Translations under genes and position numbers: made by a program
The notes under the pieces: generated by a model
What the model was told of the DNA's origin: nothing
What the model saw: the letters and a program-made list of their open reading frames with translations, nothing else
The model's database searches: none
Part shown: piece after piece, positions 1-6,252 of the stretch
Layout of the letters: each line of letters opens with the position of its first letter
Numbering within the stretch: position 1 is the stretch's first letter
From: Roseiarcus sp.
GTDB taxonomy: Bacteria > Pseudomonadota > Alphaproteobacteria > Rhizobiales > Beijerinckiaceae
Direction: 5' to 3'
Assembly: GCA_030153205.1 (NCBI GenBank)
Contig: JASLHV010000139.1
Coordinates: 1-6,967 of the forward strand
DNA length: 6,967 nt

Positions 1-2025
1 GCGAAGTTCAAAACGCTTCCTCGCTCCTTCCGCGACGCCGTGCTCAGCGCTTGGGGAAGTGCGGACGCCGACGCTGCGGCTGAGGGCGGGAATTATTGGT
101 TTCGCGTCGCGCGGCTTGGGGCGATGATCGTTGCGATCCAACCTGATCGAGGGAGCGCGAAAGACCGGAAAGCGGAGTACCACGACCCCTACCTTCCGCC
201 TTGCCACGCCTATATCGCATTTTATCTTTGGTGTCGCGGCCAAGGTGTCGACGCGATGATCCAGCTTGGCGCGCATGGCACGCTGGAATGGCTGCCGGGC
301 AAAGCTGTCGCGCTAAGCGAAGCCTGCGCGCCCGAGGCGTTACTGGGGCCAACGCCGCTCATTTATCCTTTTATTGTGAATAATCCAGGCGAAGCCGCGC
401 AGGCCAAGCGCCGCGCCAGCGCTGTGATTGTCAGCCATTTGACCCCGCCCTTGCGTTCTGCCGGCGCTACTGGCGATCTTTCCGAATTTGAAGCGCTGTT
501 TGACGAATACGCCACCGCGGAGCAGATGGATTCGAAGCGCAGCGCTATCCTCGCTCGAACCATTCTCGACCACGCGATGCAAAAGGGACTTATGGAGCAG
601 AGCGGCGTAGCGACGGGGGCGCCGCAGGACGAGGCGCTGACGAAGCTGGATGCCTGGCTCTGCGATATTAAGGACATGCGTATTGCAGACGGCCTCCACA
701 TATTCGGGGTCGCGCCGCGCTCCGAAGGTGACGTAATTTCCAATGCCGAAGCCGATGAACATGCGCTGTCGCGCCTTCGAGCGTCGCCGGAGAGCGAAAT
801 ACGCGGCTTGTGCGCGGCGCTCGATGGCCGGTTTGTTGCGCCTGGCCCCGCGGGAGCGCCGGCGCGCGGTCGGCTCGATGTTTTACCGACCGGGCGCAAC
901 CTCTTTACGGTAGACCCGCGAGCCATCCCGACTCGGACGGCCTGGGCGATAGGGCGCCGCGCGGCGGATGCGTTGGTCGCGCGGTATCTTCAGGATCACG
1001 GCGATTGGCCGCGACGACTCGTCGTCGATCTCTGGGGATCGGCGACGATGCGCACGGGTGGCGAGGAACTCGCGCAAATCTTCGCCTATCTCGGGGCGGC
1101 GCCGATATGGGAGGACAGCTCCGGTCGGGTGACTGGTTTCACAATTCTCCCGCCTGCCGCCCTCGAGCGCCCGCGTATCGACGTGACGCTCCGCCTGTCA
1201 GGTCTGTTTCGTGATGTATTTCCGACCCAGATAGGTCTGGTCGACCAACTGATCGCCGACGTCGCCACGCTCGACGAGGAGCATGACGTCAATCCGTTGG
1301 CCGCTGCGCGTATCGCTGGCGATAGCACAAAGCGAATCTTCGGCGCCGCGCCTGGCGCTTATGGCGCGGCCATTGGCCGGATGCTTTCGGAAGATTCTGA
1401 CGTTTCCGCGCATGCTCTTGCCGAGGCTTATTTGGCCGCCAGCGATTACGCGCATGGTTCGTCGGGCGGTAGCCATGCTGGCGATATCTTTCGAGCGCAA
1501 GTCGCCAAGGCGGACGCGTTTCTCCATACGCAAGACCTTCCAGGCCAAGACCTGCTGGAAGCAGGCGCCTTCTTTGAACACGAGGGCGGATTTGCGGCCG
1601 CGGCCAAGACGCTCGGGTCCAACCCCAGTCTCTATCGCCTTGACACAACACGAAACGAAAAGCCCGTCGTGCGGACATTGCGCGAAGAGCTTGTACGAGC
1701 CGTCCGCGGCCGCGCCGCCAATCCAAGATGGATTGCCGGTCAGATGAGACACGGATACCGCGGCGGCGCTGAGATTGCCGAGACGGTCGACAATCTTTAC
1801 GGCTTTGCCGTTGCAAGCGGGGAGGTAGCGCCCCAGCTCTTTGATCTTGTGTTCGACGCGACCCTTGGCGATGATTCCGTGTCGGCATTTCTCGCCGAGG
1901 CGAATTCTCAGGCTGCTCGGGCCATTGCCGAACGATTTGATCAGGCGCTTAAGCGTGGGCTGTGGGCGTGCCGACGCAACTCGGCGGCGATGCGGATCGC
2001 GAAATTCTTGGAGCCGGCGGGGTGA
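1..2025 (+). CDS. cobN: Cobaltochelatase large subunit CobN, C-terminal half (5' end outside window)
   Basis: CobN is the large, porphyrin-binding subunit of the ATP-dependent aerobic cobaltochelatase. With the AAA+ partners CobS and CobT it inserts Co2+ into hydrogenobyrinic acid a,c-diamide in the cytoplasm. The frame is open from base 1, so the start lies upstream; the GTG at 40 is internal. The visible 674 codons are about half of a typical CobN (roughly 1,250-1,300 residues). Family landmarks, in window codons, are LPPCHAYIAFYLW (from about codon 64), GAHGTLEWLPGKAVALS (about 90-106), IYPFIVNNPGEAAQAKRR (about 121-138), HTQDLPGQDLLEAG (about 510-523), MRHGYRGGAEIAETVDN (about 582-598), FDATLGD (about 618-624) and the terminal GLW-x-x-RRNS. 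The HGTLEWLPGK style matches CobN better than the BchH magnesium chelatase subunit, and the neighbours are all cobalamin genes. A Gln occupies the position just before LGAHG where His is usual. The TGA stop overlaps the cobG start. Confidence 0.97.
   Translation, partial: AKFKTLPRSFRDAVLSAWGSADADAAAEGGNYWFRVARLGAMIVAIQPDRGSAKDRKAEYHDPYLPPCHAYIAFYLWCRGQGVDAMIQLGAHGTLEWLPGKAVALSEACAPEALLGPTPLIYPFIVNNPGEAAQAKRRASAVIVSHLTPPLRSAGATGDLSEFEALFDEYATAEQMDSKRSAILARTILDHAMQKGLMEQSGVATGAPQDEALTKLDAWLCDIKDMRIADGLHIFGVAPRSEGDVISNAEADEHALSRLRASPESEIRGLCAALDGRFVAPGPAGAPARGRLDVLPTGRNLFTVDPRAIPTRTAWAIGRRAADALVARYLQDHGDWPRRLVVDLWGSATMRTGGEELAQIFAYLGAAPIWEDSSGRVTGFTILPPAALERPRIDVTLRLSGLFRDVFPTQIGLVDQLIADVATLDEEHDVNPLAAARIAGDSTKRIFGAAPGAYGAAIGRMLSEDSDVSAHALAEAYLAASDYAHGSSGGSHAGDIFRAQVAKADAFLHTQDLPGQDLLEAGAFFEHEGGFAAAAKTLGSNPSLYRLDTTRNEKPVVRTLREELVRAVRGRAANPRWIAGQMRHGYRGGAEIAETVDNLYGFAVASGEVAPQLFDLVFDATLGDDSVSAFLAEANSQAARAIAERFDQALKRGLWACRRNSAAMRIAKFLEPAG
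2010..2013 (+). promoter_or_regulatory. Ribosome binding site of cobG
   Basis: GGAG lies 8 nt before the GTG at 2022, inside the last codons of cobN. It supports 2022 as the cobG start over the upstream in-frame GTG at 1962, and it suggests that ribosomes ending cobN reinitiate here. Confidence 0.6.
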
Positions 2026-3365
2026 AGGCGACCAATACGTCGGAAGCTTTCGATGCCGCCTCTCTTCGTCGAGGCTGGTGCCCAGGCGCGCTCCGGCCAA
2101 TGGAGAGCGGCGACGGATTGCTTGTTCGTCTGCGCATCTCGGGCGGCGCGCTGTCGTGGGCGATAGCCGCCGAAATTGCAAATCTCGCTGAGAAATTCGG
2201 CAATGGTCAGATCGACCTGACGTCGCGCGCCAATCTGCAAATCCGCGGAGTCCGCGAGGAGACTTTAGCGCCGCTCCAAACAGAGTTGGAAAGAATCGGA
2301 CTGATCGACGCTGGTCCCGGCGCAGAAGCCGTTCGCAATGTTCTGGCGAGCCCTCTTGCAGGGTTTGATCCTTCCGCGCTTATCGACATTCGTCCTGGCG
2401 TCGAGGCCCTTGAACGGCGCTTACAAAGCGATCGCGCGTTGCATAGTCTGCCCGCGAAATTCTCGTTTCTCATCGATGACGGCAGCCGATTCTCGATCGC
2501 CGATGAGCGCGCCGATATCGCATTCCTCGCCGAGCGGCGGAACGATGAAATACTCTTCTCTATTCGTCTCGCCGAACAACGCGCAAGCTGGTGCAGACTC
2601 AATTCGCTGGCGGAGTCGGCGGCCCGTATTGCTATTGCTTTTCTAGCGCTTCGCGAGGATGGCGACGGCTCGGCGCAGCCAATGGCTGCGTTGGTGCGCC
2701 GTATCGGCGTCGATCCAATTTTGCGACTGGCAGGGCATCAGCCTGAGACGAGCGTTAATCGCGATGAACCCAGGCGCCCTTCTTCTGTGCTTGGGCAACA
2801 TGATCTCGGCTCAGTGCGCGCGCTAGGAATTGGCGTTCCTTTTGGTCGCCTAGGCGCCGCCTCTTTTCGCCGTCTCGCGGAAGCGGCTGAGCTCGCCCAA
2901 GGCGAACTGCGCCTGACGCCTTGGCGAACGATCATCATCATTGCCAAGACGATCGATCCGGCGCTGCGCCGATCGCTTGGCCAAACCTCTTTCATATTTG
3001 ACGAATCAAATCCAATGCGTGCAGTGGCGGCATGCCCCGGCGCGCCGTCATGCGCGCGGGGCTCGACGGCCACTCAAAAGGACGGCGAGCGTCTCGCACA
3101 AATCGCCCGAAGCATGGCGAATGCTGGCATAGGGCTCCATGTTTCGGGCTGCGCCAAGGGGTGCGCCCATGGAAAGAGCGCTCCTGTCACTTTGGTTGGC
3201 CGCGACGGACGGTACGACCTGGTTCTCGACGGCGTCGCGAGCGATAGGCCGGTCGTAACGGCTGTCGCCGCCGATCAGCTCAGTGATTTGCTCAATTCGA
3301 TCCTCGAGGCGCCGCCGCCCCAGCGGCCGATCGTTGCTCGACAATTTGCGAAGGGCCGCGCGTGA
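2022..3365 (+). CDS. cobG: Precorrin-3B synthase CobG (siroheme/4Fe-4S monooxygenase)
   Basis: CobG uses O2 to convert precorrin-3A to precorrin-3B, installing the C20 hydroxyl and ring-A lactone that permit ring contraction. It marks the aerobic route. The 447-residue product belongs to the nitrite/sulfite reductase-like family. The N-terminal ferredoxin-like half starts at RRGWCPGALRPMESGDGLL (about 16-34) and contains the TSRANLQIRG motif (67-76). The metal-centre cysteines are intact as C-x5-C (ACPGAPSC, Cys338 and Cys344) and C-x3-C (GCAKGCAH, Cys377 and Cys381), the usual 4Fe-4S ligand arrangement of this family. I chose the GTG at 2022 because it forms a GTGA overlap with the cobN stop, has GGAG 8 nt upstream and leaves a short leader before the conserved GWCPGALRPM. 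The in-frame GTG at 1962 would add 20 unconserved-looking residues and a 64-nt overlap. Some alphaproteobacteria use the unrelated CobZ for this step; this one has the canonical enzyme. Confidence 0.95.
   Translation: MKATNTSEAFDAASLRRGWCPGALRPMESGDGLLVRLRISGGALSWAIAAEIANLAEKFGNGQIDLTSRANLQIRGVREETLAPLQTELERIGLIDAGPGAEAVRNVLASPLAGFDPSALIDIRPGVEALERRLQSDRALHSLPAKFSFLIDDGSRFSIADERADIAFLAERRNDEILFSIRLAEQRASWCRLNSLAESAARIAIAFLALREDGDGSAQPMAALVRRIGVDPILRLAGHQPETSVNRDEPRRPSSVLGQHDLGSVRALGIGVPFGRLGAASFRRLAEAAELAQGELRLTPWRTIIIIAKTIDPALRRSLGQTSFIFDESNPMRAVAACPGAPSCARGSTATQKDGERLAQIARSMANAGIGLHVSGCAKGCAHGKSAPVTLVGRDGRYDLVLDGVASDRPVVTAVAADQLSDLLNSILEAPPPQRPIVARQFAKGRA
3350..3355 (+). promoter_or_regulatory. 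Ribosome binding site of cobH
   Basis: GAAGGG lies 6 nt before the GTG at 3362, within the end of cobG. It fixes the cobH start at the overlap and fits translational coupling. Confidence 0.6.
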
Positions 3366-3991
3366 GTCGCTTTTCCTATATTCGCGACGGCGCTGAAATA
3401 TATCGCCGTTCTTTCGCAATCATTCGCGCGGAAGCTGATCTCAAACGCTTTCGTGCCGATGAGGAGCCCGTCGCGACGCGGATCATTCATGCCTGCGGCC
3501 AAGTGGAGGCCGCAGGCGATCTCGTCTTTTCTCCGGGTTTCGTTGCAGCCGCAAAGGACGCGCTTAAAAAAGGCGCGCCGATTCTTTGCGATTCTCGGAT
3601 GGTCGCTGATGGCGTGACGCGAGCGCGCCTGCCAACGGCGAACGACGTCATATGTACCCTTGGAGATCGGACCGTGCCGGAATTGGCCGCTCAAATCGCC
3701 AACACTCGATCGGCAGCCGCCCTCGAGCTTTGGCGCGATCGGATCGAAGGAAGCCTCGTCGTCATTGGGAACGCGCCGACGGCGCTCTTCCGCCTCCTCG
3801 AACTGCTCGACGAAGGTTGGCCGCGGCCGGCGGCGGTGATTGGCATGCCCGTCGGCTTCGTCGGCGCCGCGGAATCGAAAGAGGCGCTGATGGCCGAACC
3901 GCGCGTACCTTCCCTCTCACTACGCGGCAGACGCGGCGGTAGCGCGATGGCCGCCGCCGCGGTGAATGCGCTCGCGAGTTCGAAAGAATGA
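3362..3991 (+). CDS. cobH: Precorrin-8X methylmutase CobH
   Basis: CobH moves the C11 methyl group of precorrin-8X to C12, giving hydrogenobyrinic acid, the last step of macrocycle construction in the aerobic pathway. The 209-residue protein has the normal CobH/CbiC length. The motif IIHACG places a histidine at residue 43, matching the known catalytic His43 of the Pseudomonas denitrificans enzyme. Other family landmarks are ILCDSRMVADGV (about 74-85), GMPVGFVGAAESKEAL (about 161-176) and RGRRGGSAMAAAAVNALA near the C-terminus (from 188). The GTG start overlaps the cobG stop as GTGA and has GAAGGG 6 nt upstream. The stop overlaps the cobI ATG as ATGA. A 10-bp-arm hairpin lies in the coding sequence just after the His43 codon (see separate entry). 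No key residue appears to be missing. Confidence 0.97.
   Translation: MSRFSYIRDGAEIYRRSFAIIRAEADLKRFRADEEPVATRIIHACGQVEAAGDLVFSPGFVAAAKDALKKGAPILCDSRMVADGVTRARLPTANDVICTLGDRTVPELAAQIANTRSAAALELWRDRIEGSLVVIGNAPTALFRLLELLDEGWPRPAAVIGMPVGFVGAAESKEALMAEPRVPSLSLRGRRGGSAMAAAAVNALASSKE
3491..3517 (+). repeat. Perfect 10-bp inverted repeat (hairpin) inside cobH
   Basis: The arms GCCTGCGGCC (3491-3500) and GGCCGCAGGC (3508-3517) are exact reverse complements, separated by the 7-nt loop AAGTGGA. A U-G pair could extend the stem by one. It encodes A-C-G-Q-V-E-A-A-G directly after the catalytic His43 codon. A TTTT run sits at 3527-3530, about 9 nt after the stem, too far for a classical intrinsic terminator. 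The structure is seen directly; any function is unproven, and conserved HACG coding explains part of the left arm. Confidence 0.7.
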
Positions 3992-4716
3992 AACCCGGCA
4001 AATTGATCGGCGTCGGACTCGGACCCGGCGATCCTGATCTCTTGACTGTCAAAGCCGTCGAGGCGATCCGGTCCGCGCCGGTGATTGCCTATTTCGCCAA
4101 GGCGGGCAGGCGCGGCAACGCCCGCCAGATCGCCGACCGTTGGATTCCCGAGGGGCGGCTCGAATTGCCTCTCTACTATCCGATGACCACAGAGTCTCGG
4201 TTCGACACGCCGATCTATGTCGACACGTTGCGCGCCTTCTACACGGACGCAACGCAGGCGCTGACCGGTCATCTCGAGAGCGGTCGCGATGTCGTGCTAT
4301 TGGCGGAAGGCGATCCCTTGTTTTATGGCTCGTTCATGCATCTTTATGTACGACTTCGCGAACGATTCGAGACGATCGTCGTACCAGGCGTCACCGGAAT
4401 GTCAGGGTGCTGGGGCGCCGCCGGCGCGCCTATCGCTTGGGGCGATGACGTCATGACGATACTGCCCGGCACTCTGCCCGAAGAAGAACTCGTGTCGCGT
4501 CTAGCGAACACCCATGCGGCTGTCATTTTGAAGCTAGGCGCCAACTTTGCGAAAGCGCGCACGGCGATCGAGAAAGCGGGTCTGATGGACCGTGCGCTGT
4601 ATGTAGAGCGCGGCACGATGGACGGCGAACGTGTCCTGAGGCTTGTCGACAAGGCCGACGACCTCGCGCCATATTTCTCGCTTATTCTCATCCCTGGCGA
4701 AGGGCGGCGGCCGTGA
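3988..4716 (+). CDS. cobI: Precorrin-2 C20-methyltransferase CobI
   Basis: CobI transfers a methyl group from S-adenosylmethionine to C20 of precorrin-2, giving precorrin-3A. It is the first step committed to corrins in the aerobic route and supplies the substrate of the neighbouring CobG. The 242-residue protein has the tetrapyrrole (SUMT-like) methylase fold signatures: the glycine-rich GVGLGPGDPDLLT (about 8-20), LLAEGDPLFYGSFMHLY (about 104-120, with EGDP at 107-110) and PGVTGMSGCWGAAGAP. The C-terminal ALYVERGTMDGERV and YFSLILIPGEGRRP are in the CobI style, distinguishing it from CobJ and CobM paralogues. The ATG overlaps the cobH stop as ATGA. Unlike its neighbours it has no strong Shine-Dalgarno sequence (only GAAAGA directly before the ATG), so its translation may depend on cobH termination. 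The stop overlaps the cobJ start. Confidence 0.96.
   Translation: MKPGKLIGVGLGPGDPDLLTVKAVEAIRSAPVIAYFAKAGRRGNARQIADRWIPEGRLELPLYYPMTTESRFDTPIYVDTLRAFYTDATQALTGHLESGRDVVLLAEGDPLFYGSFMHLYVRLRERFETIVVPGVTGMSGCWGAAGAPIAWGDDVMTILPGTLPEEELVSRLANTHAAVILKLGANFAKARTAIEKAGLMDRALYVERGTMDGERVLRLVDKADDLAPYFSLILIPGEGRRP
4699..4704 (+). promoter_or_regulatory. Ribosome binding site of cobJ
   Basis: GAAGGG lies 8 nt before the GTG at 4713, inside the last codons of cobI. It is the same hexamer found before cobH and supports the GTG at the overlap as the cobJ start. Confidence 0.6.
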
Positions 4717-5480
4717 CGACGCAAGGCCGAGTCGACATCGTCGGTTTGGGCCCGGGGCCGGCCGAATGGATGACGTTCGAGGCGCAGTCGATTGTCGAAT
4801 TTGCTTCAGATTTGGTCGGTTACGGCGCCTACCTCGATCGAGTGCCCGATCGGCCGGGGCAAAGAAAACATGCAAGCGACAATCGGGAGGAACTGGAGCG
4901 GGCCCGCTATGCGCTCAATCTTGCGCTTTCAGGATGCCGCGTGGCGGTGGTTTCTGGAGGTGATCCCGGCGTATTCGCCATGGCCGCCGCAGTCTTCGAA
5001 GCGGTCGAAAAAGGCGATGAGCGCTGGCGATCGTTGCCGATTGAAACTCATCCCGGCGTTTCAGCGATGCTCGCCGTCGCCGCGCGATTGGGGGCGCCCC
5101 TCGGTCATGACTTCGTTGTACTCTCACTGTCGGATAATAAAAAGCCCTGGGATATCATCGAAAGGCGGATCAGAGCGGGGGCGGCGGGCGATTTCGTAAT
5201 GGCTTTTTACAATCCCGCCTCAAAGGCCCGGCCTAAATTAATCGTCGATACATTCGCGCTCCTACGTACGCTCAAACCGGCAGACACGATCGTTGTTTTC
5301 GCGCATGCGGTCGGCCGGCAAGGCGAGCGTGTCAACTTGACGAGTCTGGAGAGAGCCGACCCATCGGAGGCCGACATGAGCACGCTCGTGTTGATAGGTT
5401 CAAGCGAGACGCGTTGTGTCGCGCGCGCCGGCGGCGGATGCTGGATTTACACGCCGCGTACTTACGGATTATCACGATGA
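4713..5480 (+). CDS. cobJ: Precorrin-3B C17-methyltransferase CobJ (ring contraction)
   Basis: CobJ methylates C17 of precorrin-3B with S-adenosylmethionine and drives ring contraction to precorrin-4, acting directly after CobG. The 255-residue protein carries the methylase glycine-rich loop IVGLGPGPAEWMT (about 9-21), ASDNREELERA (54-64), VVSGGDPGVFAMAAAVFEA (79-97), HPGVSAMLAVAARLGAPLGHDF (113-134), LSDNKKPW (139-146), FYNPASKARP (165-174) and the C-terminal IGSSETR (228-234) with YTPRTY (246-251). These are CobJ/CbiH features. It is a stand-alone methyltransferase, without the extra domains seen in some CbiH homologues. The GTG start forms a GTGA overlap with cobI. The last 19 nt overlap the 3' end of the oppositely oriented cobK, and I see no intrinsic terminator after the stop. 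Confidence 0.96.
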   Translation: MTTQGRVDIVGLGPGPAEWMTFEAQSIVEFASDLVGYGAYLDRVPDRPGQRKHASDNREELERARYALNLALSGCRVAVVSGGDPGVFAMAAAVFEAVEKGDERWRSLPIETHPGVSAMLAVAARLGAPLGHDFVVLSLSDNKKPWDIIERRIRAGAAGDFVMAFYNPASKARPKLIVDTFALLRTLKPADTIVVFAHAVGRQGERVNLTSLERADPSEADMSTLVLIGSSETRCVARAGGGCWIYTPRTYGLSR

Positions 5481-6214
5481 AGATTCTTGCGAAGGCAAAT
5501 CATTGTCTCCTCGAGCGTATAAAAGATCGCCGCTTGGGGCGTGCGCGGCCGTCTAACCAGGATAACCTTCAGGTTAAGCGCTCTCGCCGCGTCGAGTTTC
5601 GCGCGGGCCGCATCGCCGCCGCTGTTCTTCGAGACGAGGACGTCGATCTTTTCCCCGACCATCAGACGAATTTCGTCAGCAAGGGTGAATGGACCGCGCG
5701 CGAAAAGAAAGCTCTTGCGAGGCAAATTTGGAAGGAGCTCTGGCGGGTCGATCGTACGGATGACGTAATCGTGTTGCGGGGCGGATTCGAACGCGCCGAG
5801 CTGAAGCCGTCCGATCGTGAGCAAAACACGAAGCGGCGTTGCGCCGAGCGCTTTCGCGGCGGCCGAAAAATCCGCGCACTCAGTCCAACGGTCGCCCTCT
5901 TGCGGCGTCCATGGGGAACGAGTGAAGACGATCAGCGGCGTTCCCGTCTGGCGCGCGGCGATTACCGCATTGGCGGAAATTTGCTCCGCAAAGGGATGGG
6001 TTGCATCGACGAGAAAGTCGACTTTTTCTTTCATGAGGTAGGCGGCAAGACCCTCAGATCCCCCAAAACCGCCAATGCGATAGGGAATTGGCGGCGTGAT
6101 TGGATGTCGCGTACGCCCAGCGAGGGAGAGGGTTGGGTTAAAGGCGGGTTCTGTGGCCAAGCAGGCCGCCAATTCGCTCGCTTCAGCCGAACCTCCCAAC
6201 ACGAGAACGCGCAT
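5462..6214 (-). CDS. cobK: Precorrin-6A reductase CobK
   Basis: CobK reduces precorrin-6A to precorrin-6B (dihydro form) with NADPH. It acts after CobF and before CobL. The 250-residue protein begins MRVLVLGGSAEASELA, a nucleotide-binding Rossmann start at the very N-terminus, followed by AGRT (32-35), VDATHPFAEQIS (69-80), RSPWTPQEGDRW (99-110), FARGPF (171-176), VSKNSGG (194-200) and VRRP (220-223), all typical of CobK/CbiJ. I chose the ATG at 6214 because it starts the conserved MRVLVLGG and has AGGA 5 nt upstream; longer in-frame extensions would run into cobL. It is the only minus-strand gene in the window. Its end converges on cobJ with a 19-nt overlap covering its stop and last few codons, and its start diverges from cobL across 38 bp. 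It therefore needs its own promoter, probably within the start of cobL. An inverted cobK is, as far as I recall, seen in other alphaproteobacterial clusters. Confidence 0.96.
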   Translation of the reverse strand: MRVLVLGGSAEASELAACLATEPAFNPTLSLAGRTRHPITPPIPYRIGGFGGSEGLAAYLMKEKVDFLVDATHPFAEQISANAVIAARQTGTPLIVFTRSPWTPQEGDRWTECADFSAAAKALGATPLRVLLTIGRLQLGAFESAPQHDYVIRTIDPPELLPNLPRKSFLFARGPFTLADEIRLMVGEKIDVLVSKNSGGDAARAKLDAARALNLKVILVRRPRTPQAAIFYTLEETMICLRKNLHRDNP

Positions 6215-6219
6215 CGCGA

Positions 6220-6223
6220 TCCT
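6220..6223 (-). promoter_or_regulatory. Ribosome binding site of cobK
   Basis: Read on the minus strand, AGGA lies 5 nt before the ATG at 6214. It decides the start in favour of the conserved MRVLVLGG rather than a longer form. Confidence 0.6.
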
Positions 6224-6232
6224 AGCTTCTCG

Positions 6233-6247
6233 GCCCTCGACGAGGGC
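6233..6247. promoter_or_regulatory. 15-bp palindrome covering the cobL ribosome binding site
   Basis: GCCCTCG (6233-6239) and CGAGGGC (6241-6247) are perfect inverted arms around a single A. The right arm contains GAGGG (6242-6246), the cobL Shine-Dalgarno sequence, 6 nt before the ATG at 6253. As DNA it could be a dyad operator between divergent genes. As RNA in the cobL message it could form a 6-bp stem with a 3-nt loop that hides the ribosome binding site. The structure is directly visible; both roles are inference. Confidence 0.55.
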
Positions 6248-6252
6248 GCCAT

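Larger units (their letters stand above)
6215..6252. promoter_or_regulatory. 38-bp divergent spacer between cobK and cobL
   Basis: This is the only non-coding stretch in the window. It holds the Shine-Dalgarno sequences of both genes and a 15-bp palindrome. It is too short to contain two full sigma-70-type promoters, so any promoter for either gene must reach into the coding sequence of the other. I saw no convincing -35/-10 pair in or next to it. Confidence 0.65.

Noticed and set aside
363..926. Minus-strand open frame of 187 codons opposite cobN
   Set aside because: It is antisense to conserved CobN sequence, has biased composition and no recognisable motif.
1198..2181. Minus-strand open frame of 327 codons opposite cobN and the start of cobG
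   Set aside because: It is antisense to strongly conserved CobN C-terminal motifs, is rich in Arg and Ser as expected for a GC-rich shadow frame, and resembles no family I know.
4101..4126. GGCGGGC/GCCCGCC inverted repeat with a 12-nt loop in cobI
   Set aside because: Short GC-only arms with a long loop are expected by chance in DNA of this composition, and there is no nearby boundary or T-run.
5560..5580. Inverted repeat AACCTTCAGGTT in cobK
   Set aside because: The 5-bp arms are too short to stand out, and the repeat lies within ordinary coding sequence.
6006..6030. Terminator-like TCGAC/GTCGA hairpin followed by a T-rich run on the + strand within cobK
   Set aside because: The stem is only 5 bp, and the sequence is explained by the cobK codons for MKEKVDFLVDAT. 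It is too weak to call a terminator, though it could matter if + strand readthrough from cobJ were shown.
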